Part shown: positions 1 through 8,627 of the stretch, in pieces
Numbering within the stretch: the first letter of the stretch is position 1
Layout of the letters: the number at the start of each line of letters is the position of its first letter
NCBI RefSeq assembly: GCF_003721515.1
Contig: NZ_RJJD01000004.1
Coordinates: 62,001-126,000, forward strand
Direction of reading: 5' to 3'
From: Rufibacter latericius
GTDB lineage: Bacteria; Bacteroidota; Bacteroidia; Cytophagales; Hymenobacteraceae
Length of the DNA: 64,000 bases
Program-made: the position numbers and the translations under genes
The notes under the pieces: model-generated
The model's input: the letters and a program-made list of their open reading frames with translations, nothing else
The model's database searches: none
Told to the model about the DNA's origin: nothing

Positions 1-53
1 TTCTGCTTCTGGTTTAGCTTCAACTAATCATACGTGAATGCAAGACTGTTTGG

Positions 54-111
54 TAAAAAAGAACTCCGAAGACAATCCATTCTTAATTGAATGTCTGTCT
101 CCGGAGCTCTT
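54..111 (-). terminator. Intrinsic terminator of the TonB operon
   Basis: Arms at 59-68 and 102-111 pair with one mismatch, with a further GACA/TGTC match inside. On the minus strand the stem is followed by a run of six T (complement of 55-60), directly after the tonB stop codon. Confidence 0.7.
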
Positions 112-137
112 ATATAAAGAACCAATACAGGTGTTGG

Positions 138-962
138 TTATTTGATCACGATGCGGTAAGGAACTGTATATTTTACAGAAACTTTACGACCGTTCTGCTC
201 ACCTGGGCTCCATTTTGGCATACCCTTGATTACACGTACGGCTTCTTCGTCCAGACCATAACCAAGACCTTTTAGTACTTCAATGTTCGTGATTTCACCG
301 GTTGGGCCTACTACGAAAGAGAGTACCACGTTACCTTCAGCACCAGCCCGCTGAGCGGCCGATGGGATACGGAATTTCTCACCCATGTATTTCATCATGG
401 CTGCCATCCCGCCTGGGAACTCAGGCATTTTCTCTACCGCAATGTAAACTTTGTCTTCGAAAACCTCCTGTACCGGACCGGCAGGGCCTGTACCGCTTTC
501 AATCCCTTCAAGGGTTGGCGGTGCGGTTGGGTCACCTTTCACGGTTTCAGTACCGGCGTCTGTTTTCTGAAGTTCTTTTACATCCGGAATCTCCTCTTTC
601 TGTACTTCTTCGTCCTTCTTCACTACCGGAGGCGTGAATTTAACGGTAGAACGTACGGGTGGTGGGGGCGGTGGTGCATCTGGTGGTGGGGGCGGTGGTG
701 GCACAACCTTCTCAACGGAAGGCGGCGCGGCTAAGTCCACTACTTTCACTACCGGTGCGGCAGTCACTGCATCCTCGTCTTTGAACATTGACTGTATCAA
801 AGGAATACTTAAAAAGAGAACGAAGAGAATGATTGCAATGACAATTGCCCGGTTAACGTGCTTCGTGTATAGTTTACGAAGCATGTAGGCTCCATACTCT
901 TTGTTACGGCCTTCAAAGACCATATCATCAAGAGTTGCGGTTGCTAAACGTTGATTATCCAT
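138..962 (-). CDS. tonB: TonB family energy transducer
   Basis: A 274-residue inner-membrane protein that passes proton-motive energy from ExbB/ExbD to TonB-dependent outer-membrane receptors. The cytoplasmic N-terminus (1-35) is followed by one membrane helix (about 37-58), a proline-rich periplasmic linker with two runs of prolines (about 86-104), an acidic stretch, and a C-terminal TonB domain (about 180-274) containing the typical PxFPGG and GxVxxxFVVxxxG elements. The N-terminal cytoplasmic extension is typical of Bacteroidota TonB proteins. It is the last gene of a four-gene operon; its ATG shares one base with the stop of the upstream exbD (TAATG), which implies coupled translation. 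Confidence 0.93.
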   Translation of the reverse strand: MDNQRLATATLDDMVFEGRNKEYGAYMLRKLYTKHVNRAIVIAIILFVLFLSIPLIQSMFKDEDAVTAAPVVKVVDLAAPPSVEKVVPPPPPPPDAPPPPPPVRSTVKFTPPVVKKDEEVQKEEIPDVKELQKTDAGTETVKGDPTAPPTLEGIESGTGPAGPVQEVFEDKVYIAVEKMPEFPGGMAAMMKYMGEKFRIPSAAQRAGAEGNVVLSFVVGPTGEITNIEVLKGLGYGLDEEAVRVIKGMPKWSPGEQNGRKVSVKYTVPYRIVIK

Positions 963-1501
963 TATTGCGCTCCTCCTCCTTTCTCTGCGTTTCTAAGTAA
1001 AGCGGCATCTGCGTTATCCAACTCTACCACGGCGTACTTCTGCGTGTTGGTGATACTCATCTCGTCTAAGATATCCACAAGGTTCTTGTAAGAAGAGGTC
1101 TCATCAGCTTTGATCAGCACTACCAGGTTTGGATTGGCGCGAGTGGCTTCCAGAACTGTTTTTCTGATTCCGGTTCCAGACCAGTTGCTTTCTTCCACTT
1201 GCGGGATGATGTTCATGTTTGGCTGGTGCAAACCACGGTAAAAGAAGATTCTGTTATCGGCGCCAAGCAGAACAGTGAAAGCGTTAGAGGCCTTCAATTC
1301 ATTTTGCTCTTGTCTGTCCTTTGGCTTCACCGGCATGTTGATCTCCATGATCTGCGGCTTGGCCAGCGTGGTGGTCATTACGAAGAAGGTAAGCAACAGG
1401 AAGCCTAAGTCTACCATGGGGGTCATGTCCACCTTGGTAGAGCCTTTCTTGGCCCGCTTTTTACCGCCTTCGTCGCCGCCTTGCTGTTGTATTTCTGCCA
1501 T
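962..1501 (-). CDS. exbD: ExbD/TolR biopolymer transport protein (second copy)
   Basis: A 179-residue single-pass ExbD/TolR protein, part of the proton-driven motor with ExbB. A lysine-rich N-terminus precedes the conserved VDMTPMVDLGFLLLTFF segment (about 24-40), where the aspartate in the membrane helix carries protons; the rest is periplasmic. It differs from its neighbour exbD in length and periplasmic sequence, so the two may form a heteromeric stator, an arrangement common in Bacteroidota. It lies 15 bases downstream of the first exbD and overlaps tonB. Confidence 0.92.
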   Translation of the reverse strand: MAEIQQQGGDEGGKKRAKKGSTKVDMTPMVDLGFLLLTFFVMTTTLAKPQIMEINMPVKPKDRQEQNELKASNAFTVLLGADNRIFFYRGLHQPNMNIIPQVEESNWSGTGIRKTVLEATRANPNLVVLIKADETSSYKNLVDILDEMSITNTQKYAVVELDNADAALLRNAEKGGGAQ

Positions 1502-1516
1502 GTCGTTTCCCTTTCG

Positions 1517-2122
1517 TTATTTAATAACAGGTTTAACTTCCATATCCGTCACAAGATTGAAACGGTTTACGTTTTTCTCCTGCAAGATCTCAATCACACG
1601 ACCAGCAATTGGGTAACGGGCCTTTTGGTCTCCTTTGATGGCTACAATAGACTGTGGGTTGGAGTAACGGGCTAATTGCACCCAGTCACCTAACTCGTTT
1701 CTAGTAGAATCAATTGGAATACCAGGTTGGTTCACCTTTTTCTGATCTTCGGGTTTCAGAGCCAGATAGGACTTAAGTTGGGAAATTGGAACTCCAAACG
1801 AAGCCAAAGAAGCAAAAACCTCTTTCTCTGGCTGCGTGAAGCCCACTCCATATTTCTCACTTATTTTATCTATCAGTCTCAGTTTAGTGTTTTTGTCGTC
1901 TACCCCAAAGAAAACGCGCTCATCGTTACCAATACTGATCGTGATCACGTTGGCATCTGGGGCTTTGATTTCTGTTGTTGCAGACGGCGTATCCACCACC
2001 AGCACTTCCTCTGGCGCGAACTTCGAAATAAGCATGAAGAACGTTACCAGAAGGAATGCCAGGTCCACCATGGGCGTCATGTCCAGGGATGGAGAGGTTC
2101 TGTGTACTTTTACTTTAGGCAT
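1517..2122 (-). CDS. exbD: ExbD/TolR biopolymer transport protein (first copy)
   Basis: A 201-residue ExbD family protein with the transmembrane signature LDMTPMVDLAFLLVTFFM at about 14-31, including the proton-carrying aspartate. The periplasmic domain (about 45-201) is longer than in the second copy and contains an inserted segment around 85-130. It probably assembles with ExbB (26 bases upstream) and supplies energy to TonB. Very short gaps show that exbB, both exbD genes and tonB are one transcription unit. Confidence 0.92.
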   Translation of the reverse strand: MPKVKVHRTSPSLDMTPMVDLAFLLVTFFMLISKFAPEEVLVVDTPSATTEIKAPDANVITISIGNDERVFFGVDDKNTKLRLIDKISEKYGVGFTQPEKEVFASLASFGVPISQLKSYLALKPEDQKKVNQPGIPIDSTRNELGDWVQLARYSNPQSIVAIKGDQKARYPIAGRVIEILQEKNVNRFNLVTDMEVKPVIK

Positions 2123-2148
2123 CTTTTCCTTCTAAGTTAGAAGTTCAA

Positions 2149-3000
2149 TTAGATTCTGTTGTTTTCAGTGTGCTGAGCGGCATACGTCTGGATGATGCTG
2201 TAAGAAGCCTCATCAATGCTGTACGTCAACTCATCAATTTTGCTGGTGAAGAAGTTGTACGCCACGATAGCGATGGCAGAACCAGTAATACCAAGGGCTG
2301 TGTTGATCAAGGCCTCAGAGATACCGTTTGCCAGCTGGGTTGCGTCTGGAGCACCACTTGCAGTTGCAAGAGCCGCGAACGCTTTAATCATACCCAATAC
2401 CGTTCCAATCAGACCTACCAGGGTAGAGATAGAGGCGATAGTAGAGATGATCACCAGGTTTTTCTCCAGGATAGGCAATTCAAGAGCAGTCGCTTCTTCA
2501 ATCTCTTTCTGGATAGCCAGGATACGCTGATCCTTGGTCATACCGTGCTCGTTGTGCATTTCCTGGTATTTCAGCAAACCGGCTTTCACCACGTTGCCTA
2601 CTGAACCTTTCTGTTGGTCACAGATTGCGATAGCACCATTGATATCGTTGGCGTTCATTTTCTGACGCACGCTTCTCACGAAAGACTCAAGGCCTTTACC
2701 GCCTTTTGCTTTGTTGATGGTTAAGAAACGCTCAATTGAGAAAGTGATTACCAGAATGTTGATCGCAATCAGGATTGGCACGATGAAACCACCTTTGTAC
2801 ACCTGGCCCAGCATGTTGCCTGGAAGTGGGTGATTGGCGTTATCTCCGCCTTCAAAGTTAGCTCCGTTACCAAGGATAAACAGATAAATACAAACAGCAG
2901 CGATAATGGCTACCGGAATTACGATGCTTGCGAACATTGAGCCTGCCTTGCCTTCTTGTTGTGCTGGTTTTGCAGTTGCAGGTGCACTCTTTTTTTCCAT
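2149..3000 (-). CDS. exbB: ExbB/MotA/TolQ proton channel
   Basis: A 283-residue member of the MotA/TolQ/ExbB family that forms the pentameric proton channel around ExbD. Membrane helices are visible at about 24-43, 73-92, 185-208 and 228-250; the last two flank the conserved loop IGTVLGMIKAFAALA. The Ala/Lys-rich N-terminus with an additional helix is usual for Bacteroidota ExbB. First gene of the operon. The region upstream (3001-3263) carries an exact minus-strand -7 box at 3210-3217, which would give a leader of about 200 nt. Confidence 0.93.
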   Translation of the reverse strand: MEKKSAPATAKPAQQEGKAGSMFASIVIPVAIIAAVCIYLFILGNGANFEGGDNANHPLPGNMLGQVYKGGFIVPILIAINILVITFSIERFLTINKAKGGKGLESFVRSVRQKMNANDINGAIAICDQQKGSVGNVVKAGLLKYQEMHNEHGMTKDQRILAIQKEIEEATALELPILEKNLVIISTIASISTLVGLIGTVLGMIKAFAALATASGAPDATQLANGISEALINTALGITGSAIAIVAYNFFTSKIDELTYSIDEASYSIIQTYAAQHTENNRI

Positions 3001-3209
3001 TGTTTCTAAAAATTTAGGTTTAGTTGTTTGTGTTACTTTGTTAGTTGTTGATAATGAATTGGTTGTTAAAAATTTAAATGCTCTTTCAGCTTTAATAATT
3101 CCCTTTCAACTGTTAATTGTCTTGAGGAGTTACATCAATTTAGGAGCAACCTAAATACAAGCCTAGGGATTTAAACGCAAAATATCAAATTATACCGGAA
3201 ATATTATTG

Positions 3210-3217
3210 CAAAAGTA
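3210..3217 (-). promoter_or_regulatory. Candidate -7 box upstream of exbB
   Basis: Complement reads TACTTTTG, an exact match to the Bacteroidota TAnnTTTG box. No clear -33 TTTG was found. The start codon is about 200 bases away, so the leader would be long and AT-rich; no riboswitch-like structure was recognised in it. Confidence 0.45.
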
Positions 3218-3263
3218 CAATATATTTAGGGTATTCTTAAGAATTTTGGTATTACTCCTTTGG

Positions 3264-4076
3264 CTAGCCTTTTGTTTTCGCTTCGTTCCAATAGACATCC
3301 ATTTCGGCCAGGGTCATTTCGCTTAGTTTCTTTCCTTGGCTAGCTGCCGCTGTCTCAAGGTACTGGAACCGCTTAATGAACTTCTGGTTGGTTTTAGCCA
3401 AGGCTTCCTCTGGGTTGAGGTCCAGGAAACGGGCAAAGTTGATGAGGGAGAAGAACACATCGCCTAGCTCATCGGTGGCTTTGGCTTTGTCTTCGTCGCT
3501 TAAGTGGGGCTTATCAAATTCAGCCTTGAACTCAGCTAATTCTTCCTCTACCTTTTCCCAAACTTTGGAGGGTTCATCCCAGTCAAATCCAACACCGCGG
3601 GCCTTCTCCTGGATGCGCATGGCTTTTACCATGGAAGGAAGCGATGAAGGAACGCCGGCTAAAACCGATTTATTGCCCTCTCTCAGTTTCAGGCTTTCCC
3701 AGTTCTTTTTGACCTCTTCTTCAGTGTCTGCTTTGGTGTCACCGTAAATGTGCGGGTGGCGGAAAATCAACTTGTCGCATTGGGCATTGAGCACCTCTGC
3801 TATGTCAAATTCCCCTTGTTCAGAAGCAATCTTCGCGTAGAAAACCAAATGCAGCAGTACATCGCCTAACTCCTTTTTGACTTCCGGGAGGTCCTGGGTG
3901 AGGATGGCCTCAGAGAGCTCGTAGGTTTCCTCAATGGTGAGGTGCCGCAGGCTTTCCATGGTCTGTTTCCGGTCCCAGGGACATTTTTCACGCAAATCAT
4001 CTAAGATATCCAGCAGACGACTAAAGGCGTCAAGCTGTGCTTGGCGGGTGTAAGCGGGTACTACAGGGGTTTCCAT
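3264..4076 (-). CDS. mazG: Nucleoside triphosphate pyrophosphohydrolase MazG
   Basis: A 270-residue all-alpha NTP pyrophosphatase that hydrolyses (d)NTPs to NMP and PPi, cleaning the nucleotide pool. Two tandem MazG domains are visible. The first (about 17-125) has the motif CPWDRKQT, then the EETYE and KKELGDVLLH metal-binding helices. The second (about 170-255) repeats these as EELAEF and DELGDVFFSLINFAR. Length matches E. coli MazG (263). It starts at the ATG at 4074-4076; an exact -7 box lies four bases upstream, so the transcript may be leaderless. Confidence 0.94.
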   Translation of the reverse strand: METPVVPAYTRQAQLDAFSRLLDILDDLREKCPWDRKQTMESLRHLTIEETYELSEAILTQDLPEVKKELGDVLLHLVFYAKIASEQGEFDIAEVLNAQCDKLIFRHPHIYGDTKADTEEEVKKNWESLKLREGNKSVLAGVPSSLPSMVKAMRIQEKARGVGFDWDEPSKVWEKVEEELAEFKAEFDKPHLSDEDKAKATDELGDVFFSLINFARFLDLNPEEALAKTNQKFIKRFQYLETAAASQGKKLSEMTLAEMDVYWNEAKTKG

Positions 4077-4080
4077 CTAA

Positions 4081-4088
4081 CAAAGATA
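4081..4088 (-). promoter_or_regulatory. -7 box of mazG, almost touching the start codon
   Basis: Complement reads TATCTTTG (exact TAnnTTTG) and ends five bases before the ATG. A transcript from here would start at or next to the start codon. Confidence 0.5.
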
Positions 4089-4182
4089 AACGTATTGTTA
4101 ACAATTCATGAGCTCTGCATGCATTCTTAATAAAACAGTAACACAACAAACCATAATCTTTCCCGTGGGTACAAAGGCTAAC

Positions 4183-4222
4183 CTGTTTTAACGCCCTTTT
4201 GTGAAAAGCAGGCTTTAAACAA
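4183..4222 (+). repeat. Dispersed palindromic element, copy in mazG/glmM gap
   Basis: One of about 25-30 related copies in this window. The general form is an imperfect hairpin of about 38-41 bases: left arm like GTTTTAGGGCCG, centre like TTTTCAGGAAAA, right arm like CGGGCCTTAAAAC. Here the left arm is GTTTTAACGCCC and the right arm GGCTTTAAAC. Copies occur in both directions relative to genes, lie mostly in gene gaps near stop codons and diverge from each other by many substitutions. Confidence 0.65.
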
Positions 4223-4492
4223 GTTACGTTCCGGCGAAGACCTTGTCCGGGCCAGGAACGGTTTATTTTCTACCATGATGCATGCTTCATCAGAATTCCA
4301 TACGTGTAGAATAAAAATATCTAAAATTTTTCTGCGTGCGGGGCGGCGGGTTCTTCTGGAGGGTTGAATGTGTTGACAGAGCCCCATTCTGAGAGAACGC
4401 CTAAAATAAAGATTGGTTTTTCTGAAGGGGCTTATCCTGCGTATTTCAGGCAAAAAGATGGTGTTCGGCCTTAAAACTCGCTAACGGGCTTC

Positions 4493-4532
4493 TGTTTTTA
4501 GGCCTGTTTCCGTGAAAAGAGGCTTGAAACGC
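4493..4532 (+). repeat. Dispersed palindromic element
   Basis: Left arm GTTTTTAGGCC, centre TGTTTCCGTGAAAAG, right arm AGGCTTGAAACGC. Second copy in the same gap, 310 bases from the first. Confidence 0.6.
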
Positions 4533-4715
4533 ATTAGTTTCTGCAAGTGAGCTAAGCTAGCCCTCAAGGGAAAAGAAGTTTTCTGAAAGGCGGCTTCCTG
4601 CTTTTAAGTTACAATGAATACGTTCTTTCATGGAGTTCATTTGGCAGATTTTTGCATTGGCTCAGGGCTATAGGAGTACTATTCTAAGCGGTACGCAGAC
4701 ACCTTTGTCTTCTTC

Positions 4716-4749
4716 TTTGCATTGATTCATTTCAATTTTACTACTTTTG
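4716..4749 (+). promoter_or_regulatory. Promoter of glmM
   Basis: TTTG at 4716-4719 and an exact TAnnTTTG box (TACTTTTG) at 4742-4749, 22 bases apart. This places transcription start near 4755, downstream of an in-frame TTG at 4747, and so supports the GTG at 4771 as start codon. Confidence 0.65.
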
Positions 4750-4770
4750 CGTGTTCAAAAATTGGAATCA

Positions 4771-6162
4771 GTGGCACTTATAAAATCAATTTCAGGAATT
4801 AGAGGTACAATTGGTGGCGAAGTAGGGGAAGCCCTCACACCAGTTGATGTAGTGAAATTCGCGGCGGCATTTGGCACCTGGGTACTACAAACAACTAAAA
4901 ACGATACCATTGTTATTGGCCGTGATGCCCGCCTTTCTGGCGAAATGGTGAACCGCTTGGTAGCCGCTACGCTACAAGGGTTAGGCATTAACGTGATTGA
5001 TTTAGGTTTGTCTACCACGCCTACCGTAGAGATGGCCGTGCCAGCCAAGAAAGCCGGCGGCGGAATCATCCTCACCGCCAGCCATAACCCCAAGCAGTGG
5101 AACGCCCTGAAGCTGTTGAACCAGCACGGCGAGTTCATTAACGATGCCGAAGGGAAACTGGTACTTGATCTGGCTGAGCAGGAGTCTTTCCAGTTCGCCG
5201 AGGTTACCAAGCTGGGCAAGTACACCCAGAGTGATAAATTCCTGAAAAAGCATATCAAAGCCATTCTTGATCTGCCGCTGGTAGACGTAGAGGCCATAAA
5301 AGCCAAGAACTTCAAAGTAGTGGTAGACGCTGTGAACTCCAGTGGTGGGTTTGCCGTGCCTATGCTGCTAGAGGCCCTAGGCGTAGCACATATTGAGAAA
5401 ATAAACTGCGACCCAACCGGTCATTTCGCCCACAACCCAGAGCCGCTTCCCGAGAACCTGGGCGAGATTGCCCGCGTGATGGAGAAAGGCAAGTTTGACC
5501 TGGGTATTGTGGTAGATCCAGACGTTGACCGCCTAGCGCTGGTGAACGAAGACGGCAGCATGTTTGGCGAAGAGTACACCCTGGTAGCCGTTTCAGACTA
5601 CGTTTTACAAAATCAGCCCGGAAACACTGTTTCTAACCTGTCGTCTACCCGCGCCCTGCGAGATGTAACCGAAAAAGCCGGTGGGCAATATTTTGCCTCT
5701 GCTGTGGGCGAGGTGAACGTAGTGAACATGATGAAGGCTCAGAACGCCGTCATCGGGGGCGAAGGCAACGGAGGTATCATTTACCCTGAGTTGCATTACG
5801 GTCGCGATGCTTTAGTAGGTATTGCGCTGTTTTTATCGCATTTGGCTAAGACCGGGCTCAGCATCTCCCGCCTGCGTGCCAAATACCCTAACTACTATAT
5901 CTCCAAAAACAAAATCGAACTCACCAAAGACATTGATGTAGACGCGGTACTGGGCAAAGTGCAGAAGCATTACGCCAAGCAACCCATCAACACCATTGAC
6001 GGCGTGAAGATCGAGTTCAACAAAGAGTGGGTGCACCTGCGGAAATCCAACACCGAGCCTATCATCCGGATTTACGCCGAGTCAGATAGCCTTTCCACCG
6101 CAGACCACCTGGCCAACAAAATCATCGGTGACATCAAAGAAATTATCACCGTTAAATCATAA
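4771..6162 (+). CDS. glmM: Phosphoglucosamine mutase (phosphohexomutase family)
   Basis: About 463 residues. Converts glucosamine-6-phosphate to glucosamine-1-phosphate for UDP-GlcNAc and cell-wall synthesis. The frame is open from a TTG at 4747, but that codon lies inside the -7 box; translation from the GTG at 4771 gives the usual N-terminus with LIKSISGIRGTIGG. The phosphoserine loop TASHNPKQWN is present (Ser about 104), followed by the metal-binding DPDVDRLAL loop, the sugar-binding GEGNGG motif, and the C-terminal phosphate-binding RKSNTEPIIRIYAES loop. In Bacteroidota this family also includes phosphomannomutases, so substrate is inferred from overall similarity. Confidence 0.88.
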   Translation: MALIKSISGIRGTIGGEVGEALTPVDVVKFAAAFGTWVLQTTKNDTIVIGRDARLSGEMVNRLVAATLQGLGINVIDLGLSTTPTVEMAVPAKKAGGGIILTASHNPKQWNALKLLNQHGEFINDAEGKLVLDLAEQESFQFAEVTKLGKYTQSDKFLKKHIKAILDLPLVDVEAIKAKNFKVVVDAVNSSGGFAVPMLLEALGVAHIEKINCDPTGHFAHNPEPLPENLGEIARVMEKGKFDLGIVVDPDVDRLALVNEDGSMFGEEYTLVAVSDYVLQNQPGNTVSNLSSTRALRDVTEKAGGQYFASAVGEVNVVNMMKAQNAVIGGEGNGGIIYPELHYGRDALVGIALFLSHLAKTGLSISRLRAKYPNYYISKNKIELTKDIDVDAVLGKVQKHYAKQPINTIDGVKIEFNKEWVHLRKSNTEPIIRIYAESDSLSTADHLANKIIGDIKEIITVKS

Positions 6163-6256
6163 GCGAATAAATCCATAGCTTTTATTTCTTCCTAAGAAGG
6201 CTTCCTATGAACCGGACTTGTTTCACCTGTTGTTGTTGTAAAAAGTAAGTTTCCTC

Positions 6257-7399
6257 ATGCGTGTATATTTAGATAATGCGGCTACCACGCCCATAGACAA
6301 AGAAGTTTTTGAAGTAATGGCTCCCTTCATGCTGGAGCACTACGGAAATCCATCCTCTATACACGCACACGGAAGGCAGGTGCGGGCCGCCATTGAAGGC
6401 GCCCGAAAGACAGTAGCCGGTTTGATCAACGCATCGCCATCTGAGATTTTCTTTACCTCCGGGGGGACCGAGGCCGACAACCTAGCCATTATCTGTTCCA
6501 TCCGCAGTCTGGGCATCAAGCACGCCATCTCCTCGCCTTTGGAGCACCACGCGGTTCTGCACTCGCTGGAGGCGCTGGAGAAAACAGGTGAGGTGGAACT
6601 GACCTTGCTGAAGGTAGACGAAAACGGCGTGCTGGACCTAGATCATCTGGAGCAGACCCTGGCTTCGCAGCCGCGCACGTTTGTGTCTGTCATGCACGCC
6701 AACAACGAGATCGGGAACCTGAACGATATCCAGGCCATCGCTGATATCTGCAAGAAGTATGACGCCATCTTCCATTCAGATACGGTGCAGACCATGGGCC
6801 ATTACCGCCATGATGTGCAGGCTTTAGGCTTGAATTTCTTGGTGGGCTCGGGCCATAAATTTCATGGACCCAAAGGTGTGGGCTTTATCTATGTAGATTC
6901 ATCCGTGAAGATCAATCCCTTGATCCAGGGCGGATCGCAGGAACGTAACATGCGCGGCGGCACCGAGAACGTGTACGGCATCATCGGGCTGGCCAAAGCC
7001 CTGGAGATCGCGTACCGCGATATGGATCAGCACCATCAGCACATCCAGCGCCTCAAAGACCACATGATCTTTAAACTGCGCGAGCAGATTGAAGACGTGC
7101 AGTTCAACGGCCTTTCCGCCGAGGGAGACAAAAGCCTGTACACCGTTTTGAATGTAAGTTTGCCGGTATCTGAGATGAACGAGATGCTCCTTTTCAACCT
7201 AGACATCAACAAGATCTCTGCCTCGGGCGGAAGTGCCTGCACCAGCGGCGTGGATCTAGGTTCTCACGTGTTGCGCGCCATTGGTTCAGACATGGAGCGG
7301 GGCAATGTGCGCTTCTCGTTCAGCAAATACAACACCGTGGAAGAGATTGACTACGCCGTAGCTACCCTGGCTAAACTGTACCAGAAAGAGACAGTGTAA
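6257..7399 (+). CDS. Cysteine desulfurase, NifS/IscS family
   Basis: A 380-residue PLP enzyme that removes sulfur from cysteine for Fe-S cluster or tRNA thiolation. The PLP lysine is in GSGHKFHGPKG (Lys about 201), the cofactor region HANNEIGNLN is present, and the persulfide cysteine sits in SGGSACTSG (Cys about 328). The N-terminal YLDNAATTP motif confirms the ATG at 6257. It lies 94 bases after glmM and has its own terminator. There is no iscU or regulator beside it, so whether it serves Fe-S assembly or tRNA modification cannot be read from the context. Confidence 0.93.
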   Translation: MRVYLDNAATTPIDKEVFEVMAPFMLEHYGNPSSIHAHGRQVRAAIEGARKTVAGLINASPSEIFFTSGGTEADNLAIICSIRSLGIKHAISSPLEHHAVLHSLEALEKTGEVELTLLKVDENGVLDLDHLEQTLASQPRTFVSVMHANNEIGNLNDIQAIADICKKYDAIFHSDTVQTMGHYRHDVQALGLNFLVGSGHKFHGPKGVGFIYVDSSVKINPLIQGGSQERNMRGGTENVYGIIGLAKALEIAYRDMDQHHQHIQRLKDHMIFKLREQIEDVQFNGLSAEGDKSLYTVLNVSLPVSEMNEMLLFNLDINKISASGGSACTSGVDLGSHVLRAIGSDMERGNVRFSFSKYNTVEEIDYAVATLAKLYQKETV

Positions 7400-7419
7400 T
7401 CAGAAATGAATACTTGAGA

Positions 7420-7455
7420 AACAGAAAGCCCTGCCCGCACGCAGGGCTTTCTGTT
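7420..7455 (+). terminator. Intrinsic terminator after the cysteine desulfurase
   Basis: Perfect 15-bp stem (7420-7434 with 7441-7455), loop of six, followed by TTTT. Confidence 0.85.
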
Positions 7456-7490
7456 TTAGAGCCGTTTTTCTTAATACAAACTTAAAACAG
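7451..7490 (+). repeat. Dispersed palindromic element fused to a terminator
   Basis: Left arm CTGTTTTAGAGCCG begins inside the terminator's descending arm; right arm CTTAAAACAG. The outer eight bases pair perfectly while the centre has lost symmetry. Confidence 0.6.
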
Positions 7491-7522
7491 ATTTCCCGGC
7501 TGTAAATGAGAGAACATCGTAG

Positions 7523-7530
7523 TAGCTTTG
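7523..7530 (+). promoter_or_regulatory. -7 box of the Sua5 gene
   Basis: TAGCTTTG, exact TAnnTTTG. It covers the in-frame TTG at 7528, which therefore cannot be the start; the ATG at 7549 is 18 bases downstream of the box. Confidence 0.55.
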
Positions 7531-7548
7531 CAGGATTATCATAGTACT

Positions 7549-8511
7549 ATGGCAGACATCGGCACTGATTTACAGCGCGCAGTATCCTTTCTTACGCAAG
7601 GCGATTTGGTGGCGATCCCCACCGAAACCGTGTACGGCCTTGCCGCAAATGCTTACGACGAGGCAGCAGTAGTGAAAATATTTGAGGCCAAAAACCGACC
7701 GGCCTTTGATCCGCTCATTGTGCACACCCACGCAGTTTCCCAGGTCAGCGGAATTGTGCGGGAGGTGCCGGATGCCGCCTATAAACTAGCTGAACGCTTC
7801 TGGCCAGGGCCGCTCACGCTCATTCTTCCCAAAGCTGAGCATGTGCCGCTGCTGGTGACCTCGGGCCATGACTCGGTGGGCGTGCGTATCCCTAACCATT
7901 CCCTCACGCTGGATTTGCTCCGGCAGTTGCCTTTTCCGGTGGCCGCGCCCAGTGCTAATCCGTTCGGGTATGTGAGTCCAACCACTGCCCACCACGTACA
8001 AGACCAATTGGGTGACCGAATCCCTTATGTTCTGGACGGCGGCGCCTGCGAGGTAGGTGTTGAGTCCACCATTCTCCGGTTGAACGGCGATGAGGTGGAG
8101 GTGCTTCGGTTAGGCGGTCTGGCCTTGGAGGACCTGCAGGAAGTGGTGCAAATCTCCAAAGTCCAAGTGAAAACCTCGTCTTCTAATCCTGCTGCCCCCG
8201 GCATGCTCAGCAGCCACTACTCGCCCCGCAAAAAGGTGCTTTTGGGCAATATTTCAGAAAACCTGCAGAAAACAGATCCTTCCCGGACTGGGGTGATTTC
8301 GCTGCAGCAAATTTATTCTGAAGTTCCACGTGAACAGCAAATCCAGCTCTCTGCCTCCGGCGATCTAAGCGAAGCCGCCCGCGGTCTTTTCTCCGCCCTC
8401 CGCACCCTGGACGCCCAACCCATTGACCTCATCCTGGCAGAACCCATGCCCGAGCAAGGCTTAGGCCGCGCCATTAACGACCGCCTGCAGCGGGCCAGTT
8501 TTCAAAGCTAA
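7549..8511 (+). CDS. tsaC: L-threonylcarbamoyladenylate synthase, Sua5 type
   Basis: About 320 residues. Makes threonylcarbamoyl-AMP from threonine, bicarbonate and ATP, the first step of t6A37 tRNA modification. The N-terminal YrdC domain (about 10-195) has the KxR/SxN-type elements: PTETVYGLAANA, then KNRPAFDPLIVH, and SAPSANPFGYVSPT. A C-terminal Sua5 domain (about 205-320) begins at APGMLSSHYSP, the linker that closes over the active site. The presence of both domains makes this the long Sua5 form rather than short TsaC. Start chosen at ATG 7549 because of the promoter. Confidence 0.92.
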   Translation: MADIGTDLQRAVSFLTQGDLVAIPTETVYGLAANAYDEAAVVKIFEAKNRPAFDPLIVHTHAVSQVSGIVREVPDAAYKLAERFWPGPLTLILPKAEHVPLLVTSGHDSVGVRIPNHSLTLDLLRQLPFPVAAPSANPFGYVSPTTAHHVQDQLGDRIPYVLDGGACEVGVESTILRLNGDEVEVLRLGGLALEDLQEVVQISKVQVKTSSSNPAAPGMLSSHYSPRKKVLLGNISENLQKTDPSRTGVISLQQIYSEVPREQQIQLSASGDLSEAARGLFSALRTLDAQPIDLILAEPMPEQGLGRAINDRLQRASFQS

Positions 8512-8559
8512 TTGTACGACTGGGTTTTTAGTGACCATCTTGTGAAAAGGGTCCAGAAA

Positions 8560-8617
8560 CTCCTATAAAAACAAAGCGCCAACTCTGAAAAGAGTTGGCG
8601 CTTTGTTTTTATAGGAG
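8560..8617. terminator. Bidirectional terminator between convergent genes
   Basis: Perfect inverted repeat of 27 bp per arm (8560-8586 and 8591-8617) around a GAAA loop, with T-runs in both directions. It serves the Sua5 gene (plus) and the peptidase gene (minus). Confidence 0.9.
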
Positions 8618-8627
8618 TAAGGGCAGA

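Larger units (their letters stand above)
4077..4770. other. 694-base intergenic region between mazG and glmM
   Basis: Divergent gap. It contains the mazG and glmM promoters and two copies of the dispersed palindrome (4183-4222 and 4493-4532). An open frame of 91 codons at 4178-4453 (minus) consists largely of arginine-rich low-similarity sequence and ends inside the palindrome, so I do not call it a gene. Confidence 0.6.

Noticed and set aside
4178-4453. 91-codon minus-strand open frame between mazG and glmM
   Set aside because: Arginine-rich composition without family resemblance, no promoter, and its C-terminal part is simply the translated dispersed palindrome.
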